A stretch of DNA of 64,000 nucleotides from Onchidella celtica. Lineage: Eukaryota; Mollusca; Gastropoda; Systellommatophora; Onchidiidae. Below are positions 1 through 10,500 of this stretch, piece after piece; within the stretch, counting starts at the first letter, position 1, and every line of letters starts with the position of its first letter. The translations under genes and the position numbers were made by a program. Where the stretch lies: contig OZ007570.1 in assembly GCA_963931925.1 (NCBI GenBank), positions 40,096,557-40,160,556 of the forward strand. The letters run 5' to 3'. The notes below the pieces were generated by a model that had not been told where the DNA came from, searched no databases, and saw nothing but the letters and a program-made list of their open reading frames with translations.

Positions 1-1205
1 CAGTGCATAAAACGAATTAAAGGAATGAGCATTGTCTGTGAAGTCAAACTATAATGGGACAAGGTGTAAGAAACATAATTATCCATTTGTAAAGGTAATG
101 TTGCACTTGCAGCGTAAGAAATCTAAATAACCTGAGAAGTAGAAGTGACATGTAAGAAAAGAAGAATTGCAGGCAAAAAATTGAACACGAAAACTAAATG
201 AGAAAGAAAAGACCAACAACCGAAGAACAGAAACAAAACTGAATAAAAAATTACAAACTAAACTGATGAATTTAATATTACAAAGGATGAAAACATTTCG
301 TGGGAAAATGACATGTCAGTGGGGCTGTGCATGCATTAAAGACACATAGATTCTAATTAAATTATGTTCAAAGGAGCGCGCAGCCTGAGGATAAATATTA
401 TTTACAAGTAGCGGTTTATTTATTTGCTGGTGTCACTTATTGAACCTGTGCACATGGTGTTGTTGTTGATGTTCTTCACGGCCATCCCAAATGCCTTGAC
501 TGATAAATACGCTCGTAAACAAAGATTCTGACCATTCAGTAGAGAAAAAATGCAAACGAATGGGCAACCTCAGCAAATCACCCGACTGAAAAATCACTAG
601 CGTGCGCGGGTACTCTTTATTTCCCGTATCTCATTTCTTCGGGAATAGTTTCATCACCCGAAAAATAGAACATGCGTTTACTTTTCAGTTACCGTGAATA
701 AACGAAAAAAAAAAAATCACGAATGTGCGCATCAAACAGAAAGACTGTTTGTTCCATTCCGTTATTTCGTTTTTCGGACTATTCAGCTGAAAAATCACTG
801 GCCTGGCCTTACGTGTCAAAAGCATGGGCAATATCGGTTTTCATAGATGATGCCGAGGAAAACACATTTTGTAACAGGGGTCCAACTAGGGCCATTCCCC
901 TTGATCATCTACATGTAGCCTATAAACTGAACTCTGTGTTCAAACCAGTTCAACGAGTTGAGACTAGTTCAGTGACCAATTCAGTAATTAAAAAGCACGA
1001 ACCACACGTTCACATACATAGTAATTATCATATTTCATGGCCATAGACATCTTCTGTAACGCAATTTCGCACGGATAATTAATAATAAACAGTAAGCCTG
1101 TGTACAAAGACGTGCCGTGAAATTGCAAAGCAGATGAGGATCTAATTTTACTGCTTGATGCGTCACCGTGAGATGCCGTGGAATTTATGATGTCCCTCCG
1201 ATGAT
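1..1205. other. AT-rich stretch, no feature recognised
   Basis: I see no coding pattern, RNA gene or clear repeat boundary here. The one ORF in the stretch (723-1046, plus) has no recognisable domain and no splice context, and I regard it as chance. Confidence 0.5.
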
Positions 1206-1601
1206 AAAACCTGCTAACCTTGTCTGAGCAAATTTTAAGAAGGAAAAAACTTTAACCCTCCAGCGCCCAGTGTGTCATATTTGAAATAGATATAGGTCAC
1301 CTGGAGCCAGATTGCTCAATCTTTGATAGACTTACTCTTCCAGTGTTACTATCAAATAATTTTTGTAGTTACATATTATTTCTATGGTTACAATAATCTG
1401 ACTATTTAAAATCAGTTCAGCATATTATTTCGGAAGTTCTGGGGTTGGCAATTTTTGTCTGGGCACTAGAGGATGAAAATGAACCACGCGTGGTGAAAAT
1501 ACGCATTTGTTCCTGCTTTAAACATAACTCTTCATTGGTAACAGTATTTATTTTTTACGTTAACTAACGCTTAATGCAATATTTCTGGGTTAGCAGGTTT
1601 T
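1206..1601. mobile_element. Nested inverted-repeat (MITE-like) remnants
   Basis: The outer boundary is a perfect 14-bp inverted repeat: AAAACCTGCTAACC at 1206-1219 and its complement at 1588-1601. Inside it a second inverted pair occurs at 1256-1273 and about 1458-1473 (CCTCCAGCGCCCAG-like against CCTCTAGTGCCCAG-like). The left inner end is preceded by TTAA (1252-1255), the piggyBac target. The right inner flank is TGAA, so a piggyBac origin is only suggested. There is no coding capacity. The outer 14-mer recurs exactly at 3721 and with one or two changes at 3549 and 3589. Confidence 0.4.
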
Positions 1602-1894
1602 GCCACGCCGGAAAAAGTACTGCGCAGTTGGCCGTGATCAGCATGGAGCCTCCCGCCTGCCTGTTACACAATAGCATTATCGATAGCCTCGTAATTTATA
1701 ACATTTTGAACAGCAACCAATAATCATGAAGAATGGACACAAAAACGATAGGTTTTTGCTATTGTAGTCTAATCAGTTTATACTGTGTAGGTGCACGTTT
1801 TTTAAATTATATTTATAATAGGAAAAAGGGAATTCTTTGCATGTTTTTAGTGATACGACTGTGCATAATGGTGATTCCTTGTGGAACCCCTCAC

Positions 1895-2098
1895 CCACCC
1901 CTTCTCTCTGTCTCTTTCTCTTTTCTTCGCTCTCTCTTTCTCTTTCTCTCACTCTCTCTCTCTATGTATAAAACTTTCGTTTCTTTGTGAATTAAAGGTA
2001 TAACCCTATAAAAGCACTTCTGTCTGTCGGTCTCTGTCTGTCTGTCTCTCTCATTTCTCTTTCTCTTCCTCTTTCTCACTCCCTCTCTCTTTCTCTTG
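1895..2098. repeat. CT-rich microsatellite tract
   Basis: Two interrupted (CT)n/(CTTT)n blocks, near 1895-1970 and 2024-2098, are separated by about 50 bp of unique AT-rich sequence. ORFs across them on either strand are low-complexity artefacts. Confidence 0.8.
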
Positions 2099-2109
2099 TT
2101 GCCTATGTT

Positions 2110-3095
2110 ATCTTTACCTGTCTTCCATTGTCACTGCCAAGACATCTTCATCCCCGTCCCCTGTTCTCTCTGCTATGAAACCTTCATCGGTGTCACTTGA
2201 TGTCTCTGCTAAAAAGTGCTATGATATACTAACCCCTGCCTCCTGTTGTACTGTTAGGATAGTTATTATCTTCTACCCTGTCTCCTGCTGTCCGTTGTGA
2301 TATCTTCGGTGCACGGTAATAATGGCAGACGTAAAAATGGCTATCAAGTATCATCCATCTATCCATATATTTGTGCCATCTTCACGTCTGCCATTTTTAC
2401 TTACATTTGATGCCTTCACTACCGTTTCCTGTCGTTGTTATGATATCTCTACCCCTGCCCTCTGTTGTCCGTATTAATAATTTTGATATCTTTATCCCCG
2501 TCTCTTTTTGTCTCTGCTAATGATATCTTCACCCTGACGCCGGTTGTCTCTGCCAGTGACATCTTCTCCCCTGTCTCCCGTTCTCTCTGCTATGAAATCA
2601 TCCTTGTGTCCTGCTGTTTCTGCCAATGTTATCTTCATCCTTGTGTCCTGCTGTTTCTGCCAATGTTATCTTCACCCCTGTCTCCTGTTGTCACTACCAA
2701 TGGTATCTTCCCTCATATTTTCTGTTGTCTATGAAATTATATTTCTTCCCCGTCTCCTGTTGTATTTGCAATATCCTCGCCCCCTGTTGTCCGTACTAAT
2801 GTCCCCTTTCCCAGTTGCTTTTACTAAAGACATTTTCACCCCTGTCTCATCTTGTCTTTGCCATGATATCTTCACCCCTGTGTCCTGTTATCTGTACAGA
2901 TTGTATCTTCATCCCTGTCCCCTGTTTCTTAACCATTGATATCATCACCCCTGTCTCTGCTAGGGTATCGTCATTCCTGTGCTATGATGTCTTTACGAAT
3001 AATATCTTCACCCCTGTCTCCTGTAACGCCTCTAATATAATGCTTCACTCCTGTCTGCTATTGTCTCTAATAATGATATCTTAACCCTTGTCTCC
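2110..3095. repeat. Degenerate minisatellite, period about 37 bp
   Basis: A unit resembling GATATCTTCACCCCTGTCTC followed by CTGTTGTCTCTGC recurs more than twenty times with heavy divergence and some 27-38 bp spacing variation. Good neighbours start near 2864, 2901 and 2938 (37-bp spacing). An exact local duplication of about 35 bp lies near 2604-2675. The array gives long open frames on the plus strand, but these only read the repeat and are not genes. A 12-bp stem (AATGGCAGACGT and complement) at about 2326-2390 interrupts the array. Confidence 0.75.
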
Positions 3096-3730
3096 TGTGC
3101 CAGTGGAGAAAATTTGTTGTGACTAATGGCTCTTTTACCGCACAGTCGATATTGAATTTTCATGAGCTCAGTACTGAGACATTTTAAAAGCCAGTCAATG
3201 ACAACAACATAAGAATTAATAATGAATAATTTATACTATGTTAAAAAGTCGGCTGCATTTTAATTTGTCTAGTACTCAAATTTGTTGTACATTATTCTCC
3301 ATTCGTGTTATAATTTGCTTGTCATAAACCCCCGTAGAACGACACAGCTAAGCAAGTATCTCCTCGAGAGTGTGAAATATTTAAATTTCATGACCAAAAA
3401 GTTTACTTTCGATATGTATTTGCATAAACATGACGGTGAAATGACCGCCTATCATCGAGTGGTGTGAAGAGGTATCCAGATACAATGACAGGGGCATTAT
3501 GCAACTATTAGCATAGCGCGCAATAGGCAGCTGACACAGCTCGGGTCAGGTTAGCAGATTTTGTCATTGGAGAAAGAGCGGTCTCCCGGCTTAGCAGATT
3601 TTATTTTTGCGATATTAATACCATTTCCACTTCCAATTTCCCTGTACATTTTTTTGCATTATTATGAAGGAAGGTCTAAACTTTCAATTTATCCAAAAAG
3701 TGATTTTCGAAATAATTCCGGGTTAGCAGG

Positions 3731-3992
3731 TTTTATCAAACGGAGAAAGTGGGGATGGCTTGGACATACACTCCGGAAACCCCAAGCCAGCATCGTTCGC
3801 CAGGCCCTCAAATGGAACCCCCAAGGCAAACGAAACCGCGGGTGTCCCAAGACAACATGGCAAAGATCAACTACAAGCCAGGCAAAAATGCTGGGACTCT
3901 CGTGGGACCAGATTGAAGCCTCAGCCCAGGACAGAGCAAGCTGGAGGACCTTGGTAGATGACCTATGCCCCACTCGGGGTTCAAGGGTTTAA
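3731..3992 (+). pseudogene. LINE 3' fragment (RTE-like ORF2 C-terminus)
   Basis: The translated segment contains WGWLGHTLRKP, then GKRNRGCPKTTW and DRASWRTLVDDLCP, ending in a stop at 3990. This order (W-x-GH-x-LR, then R-G-x-PK-x-TW, then a D-R-x-x-W block) is the conserved C-terminal tail after the RT domain in RTE-type and related LINEs. Nothing upstream encodes RT or endonuclease, so this is a 5'-truncated dead copy. It starts directly after a GGTTAGCAGGTTTT motif at 3721, the same 14-mer that bounds the element at 1206-1601. Confidence 0.6.
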
Positions 3993-4079
3993 GTCAAGTC
4001 GTCAGGTTTTATCATCGGAACTTCGATAAGCATCTGAACCAGGTAACAATATTTTGTCTGTCTGTGGAAAAAGATGTAG

Positions 4080-4142
4080 GTTTAATGAGAGAGAGACAAA
4101 GACAGACAGACAAACAGAGAGAGAGGGAGAGAGAGAGAAATG
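4080..4142. repeat. GA/GACA microsatellite
   Basis: Interrupted (GA)n and (GACA)n run between the LINE fragment and the tandem duplication. Confidence 0.8.
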
Positions 4143-4240
4143 TGAATCACTTTTGCAGTCCTGTCTAAAAAACATCAGGCGTAGGTGGAGTTTAAGCATT
4201 TCATTGGATTTCCACAGATATTTCAAGCGGTTAGTGAAAT

Positions 4241-4816
4241 GGCTGAACTCATTAGCTAGTTTCTCTGACTGATGAGCACAACGGAATTTGTAAATCAGAT
4301 TTTGGACCTTTCATAGGCGTATGTGGGCCCTGGAAAGGTTCACTGGTCTCTGGGGGGGCCTCAGCCCCCACCAAATCGCAATATTTTATGGTCGTAACTC
4401 GGTCTATTGGTCTTTACCGTCTGACAGCTATTACATATTAAATTTTAAGCATCGCCTACGAGTAAAGGGACATGGTGGTCTAGAGGCAAGGTGCTCGCCT
4501 CTCATGCCAAGGGTCCCGGGTTCTAAACTGGCTGAACTCATTAACTAGTTTCTCTGACTGATGAGCACAACGGAATTTGTAAATCAGATTTTGGACCTTT
4601 CATAGGCGTATGTGGGCCCTGGAAAGGTTCACTGGTCTCTGGGGGGCCTCAGCCCCCACCAAATCGCAATATTTTATGGCCGTAACTCGGTCTAATGGTC
4701 TTTACAGTCTGACAGCTATTACATATTAAATTTTAAGCATCGCCTACGAGTAAAGGGACAAGGTGGTCTAGAGGCAAGGTGGTCGCCTCTCATGCCAAGG
4801 GTCCCGGGTTCTAAAC
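4241..4816. repeat. 289-bp direct tandem duplication ending in a SINE head
   Basis: Unit 1 (4241-4529) and unit 2 (4530-4816) are almost identical. Both start with GGCTGAACTCATTA and end in the first part of a tRNA-derived SINE up to the GGGTTCTAAA box. Unit 1 stops abruptly at that box and runs straight into unit 2, while unit 2 continues into the complete SINE. This looks like one unequal crossover or replication-slippage event, because the breakpoint falls at the same box. Confidence 0.85.
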
Positions 4817-5032
4817 CCGGGCAGTGCAGGCATGTTGGAAATTGGATTTTTCTCATATTTTCAAGTCCCTGGTCCTATTGGGGGGTAGGATCGAGTACCT
4901 AGACTTCTCGGATAAGAACGAAAAAATTCGGAGGGCCTGTGTGCACGTTGCGCACGTTAAAGATACCTTGGCAGTTGGAAATCGTAAAGAGCAGGCCGAA
5001 AGGCCGCTGCCCGGGCAAAATTGAAAATTGAA
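4755..5032 (+). mobile_element. tRNA-derived SINE, copy A
   Basis: The head contains an A-box-like GTGGTCTAGAGGC and a B-box-like GGGTTCTAAACCC, as in a tRNA-derived pol III promoter. It is followed by a roughly 200-bp body with the conserved stretch CACGTTAAAGATACCTTGGC and a GGCCGAAAGGCC palindrome near the 3' end. Two further copies lie at 28433-28699 (minus) and 48197-48480 (plus), sharing head and body in the same order. The A-B spacing is tRNA-like, but the head does not look like a functional tRNA. Confidence 0.75.
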
Positions 5033-5142
5033 ATTAATAGATTAAAAGTTATCCATATCATCCCCCCCCCCCCGCCGCCAGAATTTATTATTCATTATTA
5101 AATATATATTGTTATTAATAAATATTCAAATATTATTTGAGT

Positions 5143-5423
5143 TGTGTGTTGTGTGAACTGATGTGAGTTGTGAACTGCTGTGAGTTGTGGACTGTTGTGA
5201 GTTGTGAACTGCGCCTAACAGGCTGCGTTACAATTTGCTCTGAGATAGAGAGAGAGAGAGTGAGCGAGACAGGGAGAGAGAAAGAAGCAGTGCAGTGTGT
5301 TGAGCGCTTCGCCGGCAGCTCCATTCTGCTCTGTGGTTGACATGTTGTTTCTGTAAAGCGCATAGAGCATTTTAAATGGATATGCGCTATATAAATGCTA
5401 TACATTATTATTATTATTATTAA
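5143..5423 (+). repeat. Short tandem repeats plus LINE/SINE 3' end with ATT tail
   Basis: A 17-bp tandem repeat (GTGAGTTGTGAACTGCT-like, about four units, 5143-5213) is followed by a GA tract. Then comes a segment with GTAAAGCGCATAGAGC and GCGCTATATAAATG, ending in (ATT)n at 5405-5423. That last arrangement is a very common 3' terminus of short retroelements in invertebrates. The 5' limit is unclear. Confidence 0.5.
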
Positions 5424-5985
5424 AGAGAAAAAAACAACAGATTCTTTTACTGATTAAAGGGAGAAAGTGTTAATCTCGGTGGGCAGCCATTTTAATGTTC
5501 CAAGGTCTCACTTTTCGTTCTGAAAATGTTCCTACATTCCAATCTGATATGCTGAATAAAAGTTGGCAAACAGCTGAACGCGAGACGAAGTACAAGAATT
5601 CACATACACTTAAGTTTTACCAAACTCCAATCATAGAGTAAATAAGATTCAGATATTTTATTTGGAAATAACTTCTTTATTCAAAAGTCGTTGAGGCCTA
5701 AACAGTCGCAAGTAAAAATTATAAAGCAGTAAGGAAACTAATAATAAATTTCTTGAGAAATATTACAGAAAATGTTGGTGTAGTCATTCAATTCAGGTAT
5801 TAACAGTGACATAAAAGTTTTTCCAAAATATTGCTACATGCTTGCAGATGTGCAGTTGCAGGAAACCTGTGTTCATAGCCGATGTGGTAACAAAACATAA
5901 TCCTGGAAGTACTTTACAAAGAATACAAGCAAATGGCTGGATGCAGTTTAATCCTCCCCCCCCCCCGCCTCCCTCTCATTTCCTC

Positions 5986-6023
<38 letters not shown>

Positions 6024-6631
6024 CTCTCTCTCACACACACACAATATATATATATATATAGAGGTCTATATATGCAATACTCTACACACTGGCAGGGCAA
6101 TTGTGTAATCAAACAGAGAGACTTGGATAAATAAGGCATTAAAAAAAGAAATGATTAAAGAAATGATTATATATTCTGATTTGCAATACTGTAAAATTAA
6201 ATAAAAACTCATCCCTACCCCCCCCCCCCGGCAAAGCAATAGGTATGGCCCGGCCCCTATGCAGCTAATCAGAAATGTGCATGCCTGGGGCCCCCTAAAC
6301 CCTTGGGACCCCGGGGCAACTGCCCAGTTTGCTCATACCTTGACGGCTCTGCTGGTAAATGTCAGACATTTTCCAGATCACAGTCTCCTCTTTTAAGAAG
6401 TTATGTTAAGAAAAATTATTTCAGTTTTTAGTAAAATCTCATTCCTTGCAAGTTACATCACAAGAAAAAAAATTGATCAACATCATACATGAGAAAATTC
6501 ACTCAAATCTATTCATAACTGGAATATTAATGTTCAGTTTAATTTATCATCTAAAAGATAGACATAATAGTGAAAATGGTGGGTGATATCTAGGTTAGGC
6601 GCCCTACTCTGGCCAGATACCTCCGTCTTCA
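5424..6631. other. Non-coding stretch with microsatellites
   Basis: A poly-C run (5956-5966), (TC)n (about 5990-6032), (CA)5 and (TA)8 occur between 5956 and 6060. A second poly-C run lies at about 6219-6229. I recognise nothing else. Confidence 0.7.
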
Positions 6632-7105
6632 GCTTATTTTGCTAGAGCAGAATTTGCTCTTGCTCGGCGAGATGGCTCGGTCACAATGGTTTCACACCCC
6701 TGGTGGTGTTACTGAAGCCCCCTCACCGGCGGCAAGGAGTGACCTCGAGGGGCAGCAAATAAACCAACAGGATAAATATCATCTCCTGAACAGAGAGGAT
6801 CAAGTGGTATTGTTCAGACTAAGAACTGGCCACAATAGGCTCCACCACCATTATGTTCACGAAGTTTAAAATAGGAACATCTACCATATGTGAGTGCAGC
6901 CAGTCTCCTCAAAACTCAGAGCATATATTGCACAACTGCACACTCTTCTCAGCACTACGAGAAACATATTGGCCCAAACCCACCGACCTGAATATCAAAC
7001 TCTATGGTGCTCTGCCAGAACTGCAGAAAACCATAGATTTTCTTAAAAGAATAAATCTGCAGATTTAGATTGGTGAACGAAAGAACAAGAAGAAGAACCT
7101 AAAAG
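6632..7105 (+). pseudogene. I/Ingi-type LINE 3' end, frameshifted
   Basis: Two overlapping frames (6639-6869, then 6853-7068) read as the C-terminal part of a LINE polyprotein. The first has REDQVVLFRLRTGHNRLHHH. The second has CECSQSPQNSEHILHNC, a C-x-C...H-x4-C zinc-knuckle-like block after the RT/RNase H region, and ends ...FLKRINLQI with a stop at 7066. The frame changes near 6865, so this copy is broken. It ends in an AAGAAGAAGAAC-type tail, typical of LINE 3' ends. Neither RT nor endonuclease is present, so the copy is 5'-truncated. The clade is inferred from the tail layout. Confidence 0.6.
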
Positions 7106-7325
7106 ATATAAATTATATGGAATGCCAGGGTATCATGCAGTTCAAGTTACCAAAATGTTAGAAAAAAATACTGAAACTATAAATACATAGCATCTTCATA
7201 CGTGGGTGGATCTGACAAAACCGGGCTAGAGATGAAATTTTTACACCTCTTTAAAAAATCAAAATAAAATATTTCTAAGACGATTTCAAGCAAAATGTTT
7301 CCATGGAATACAGCAGAATAGCTAA

Positions 7326-7512
7326 TCATTCATACTGTAAGCAAATCTCAGTTTCCATGGAAAACTTCTCGCCCTTTGCAGGGTTTTTCTCAGGAATTCG
7401 GTCTTTCACCTTAAGCCTGATTTCGTCGGATCCACTCCCATATAGTACCAAAACACCCTTTGCTGCTTTTCGATCATTAGTCTTACTTTCCATCATTATC
7501 AGAGACTTGATT
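7326..7512 (-). CDS. SLC22 exon 10 (cytoplasmic C-terminus, stop)
   Basis: Acceptor CATTACAG leads into IKSLIMMESKTNDRKAAKG and ends ICLQYE with TGA at 7328-7326. The phase fits exon 9. The content is hydrophilic, as expected for a cytoplasmic tail, but that tail is not conserved across the family, so this exon rests on splice and frame evidence only. Confidence 0.65.
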
Positions 7513-10500
7513 CTGTAATGAAAGGTTATCCCACAGTTCATTTATTTTAACTTCTTGTATCTGTATCTCAAGGAAAGTCGTTGAATACCCACATATTTCC
7601 AATGGTTTCCTCTGTTTTTGTGAACAGATCTTCCATTTAAGTTACATATCTGGGTCTTGGATGTTCTTACACTTTTTCCTGAAATATCAAATTAATTTTC
7701 AAAAAACATTTAAATAACTTAGGGAACTCAACTAAACCAATATTAGAGATTTATGTAGACATGAAAACCAAAGCAAATGAAAAGAACTGGAAAAATAAGA
7801 TGAAACTGAAGGAATGGCAGAAGAAGAAAGATTTCTTATGATAGGGTAATAACCGAAATAGATGACCATGAAGGCTGCCACTGTGTAAGTCTATAAGACA
7901 AAACTGTAACTGTAAGAAAAAAAAAAAGAAATATTCTTATCTGTGACAGAGAGAAACAAAATAAGAAAATCATAGTAGTATTCCATTATCCAATTCACAT
8001 TTCGATAACTGACAATAACCAGGAAAAAGAGTAAGGGGTTTATATAGGAACCGTTGCATAAATTCAGTAATGATGAGTTGAGGGGAAGAATCTCTTATGT
8101 CCTAAGCACAGCAATGAAACTGTATTGGTACCGTAGTGATAAACACAGCTACCATGAATGATGCTTATATGATGTTCCAGCTTATTTTCTGTTAATCTCA
8201 ATAATCTTCTTAGACTAGAGTTCACTTCACTACATTTTCAAATACCACTGGTGTTTACTGGTGGCTGTTATTAATACTTTTTAAGACGTTCTGGAGGGGT
8301 TCTCAGCTGTTGTCTTCTCAGTGCAACCAAACCTTAAACAGGCACCCTTTGATCGGTGCTGTTTTGGATAAAATGCTATTTAAATGAATGATCATCGTGA
8401 CAACTGCAAAGACAACAACTGAAAAGGCAGCCAAGTTATTGAAAGTCCGCTTATCAAAAACCGCATAATTTTCATTTCCAACATCTGAGAAGTATGCCTC
8501 CATTTTGCACGAACAATTATAATCACAACCTTACTTTTGCAAATAACATTAACCTGGAATAATAAGGTAATAATAATAATAATATAGCATGAAATAAAAT
8601 TACTCATGATCTTATGACAAAAAATCTATATTGTCTCCTCATTATGAAATGCACGGAAACCATACCTTCTAATCTGCTCAGCATCAGCCACTGTCTCCGG
8701 GAGTTTTCTATGGCCAGTTTCTGGCAGGTAGAGGGCCAAAATACCGGCAAGTACAGCTGACCCACCAAATATTATCAGAGGGAGGGATTTCCCAGTGTGA
8801 CCCCCAATTATGTTGTGCTGAGAATGGTAATAGATGACACGGTTAGGTCATGACTATGTGATGACCCTGGACCCTGTTAATCTATCTGAACTATAAGACC
8901 CATCATGCACTGGCCAAGTTTGATTGGCCAAGCAGTTGGATGGTGTCGTCACAACATTGAGTTTGAGTGAGATGGAACTAGTTGGCTGGGCCAGTTCTCA
9001 TTGAAACTCAGTGTCATGATGTCAATATCCGATTAGTTGGCCAACCAAAATCACCTAGTGCGCACTGCGACTAACGCGTAGGGCAAGGACAGATCTGCAA
9101 TAACAATTTTTTGTCTTCTCTTTAGTTTGCTTTGTATTGTTTGGGTTTTATTTCTCACGCGGGGCTTCGCAACATACAACCTTTTCTTTTTGCCCAATTT
9201 TGTCTTTGCTTATAGCCCTGCTGCGACCCCACAGTTTTTCTGTGGTTTTTATGATATCATTTTCATGGGAATCAACTGGAATAAAAATAAAAACAAAGCT
9301 AAAAAATGCACTCAGAACATTCATTTGCTGTCATAGCTAAACTCGCTGGATATTGAAAAGGCATAAATTTGAAAATAATTAAGGAACTCCACTCCATAAA
9401 TCTCATTCTCACATTCTAAGCATCTATAGTACTGATCATGTACAAAATTATGTAAAACTATGACATACCAGATTTCCAATATAAGGAGCAAGGATTCCAC
9501 CCATTCGTGCAACAACAGAACAGGCACCAATGCCAGTGTTTCTGATGACAGTTGGTATCAGTTCCATTGTAAACAGCCATACAATTGAAAAGGAGGCTGC
9601 AATCCCAAATTTTCCAATGCTAGACACAACTGTGTTGATCCACTCTGCATCTGGCATGCGAAAAAAGATTACACTGTTAGAAGACAATAAAATGCTACAA
9701 GAGAAATGCAAAATTATGACATGAACACACTGACAGAATGAACAAAATTTCTCTCTGTTTTGACCAAAGGATGTCATTTCTCTCATTATTTGGTATCTTT
9801 GTTCACTGAACATTAATGGTTAATTCAAGCATGAACAGTTTCTTTTGTTGGAAGTCTCTAACAACAACAAAAAAAAAAGGCAGATAAAATCAAAGGCAGT
9901 CCAACATTTATATCTTACTATAACCATAGATCGTGAAATACTTCGATCTATGCTACAACCGAGCTAGAGGGTGAACGTGTGAGCACCTGTAGCTTGGAGA
10001 CTACATGGCCAAAAGTCATTAAACTTGGTGTACTGGATGGGTTACGTGGACACCCTCATTTTGGACAAATTCAGCCTTTAATATTATCTATTCACCATTT
10101 TTTTAACCGCAAAATAGGAGACGCATTTTAGTCGAGTAGAATCGAAAAGTTTGACGGGAAATTGCATTCTGTGCCTCTCTTTACACGTTGCCGGCAGAAA
10201 GTCAGTTTATCATATCTGTGTATTCTGCAAGAAATTTTGATAACAAAACTATCTATTGGTCATCAGTCTTTGCATCGAATCTAAGTGCCATCACTGATGA
10301 GTCCTAGATCTAGCTGGGCTTGATACAAGGAAAATGTGCAAGATATAATACCTTGCTCGGGTCGGCTAGTATACTGAAATAGCAATGCAAGTGATTCTGT
10401 AATACAGAGTGTCTATTTACGAAAATGAGAATAAAAGTTATCTTTGACATGACATGTACCACGTAGATCTCATAGACATTAGCTGTCAAATACAAGGTGT

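Noticed and set aside
723-1046. 107-codon open frame at the left edge
   Set aside because: No domain, no splice context, composition like the surrounding AT-rich DNA.
2544-3084. Long hydrophobic ORFs resembling a membrane protein
   Set aside because: They simply translate the 37-bp pyrimidine-rich minisatellite in several frames.
4755-4830. Possible functional tRNA gene
   Set aside because: Only A- and B-box-like words match, the acceptor stem does not pair, and the segment continues into a SINE body shared by two other copies.
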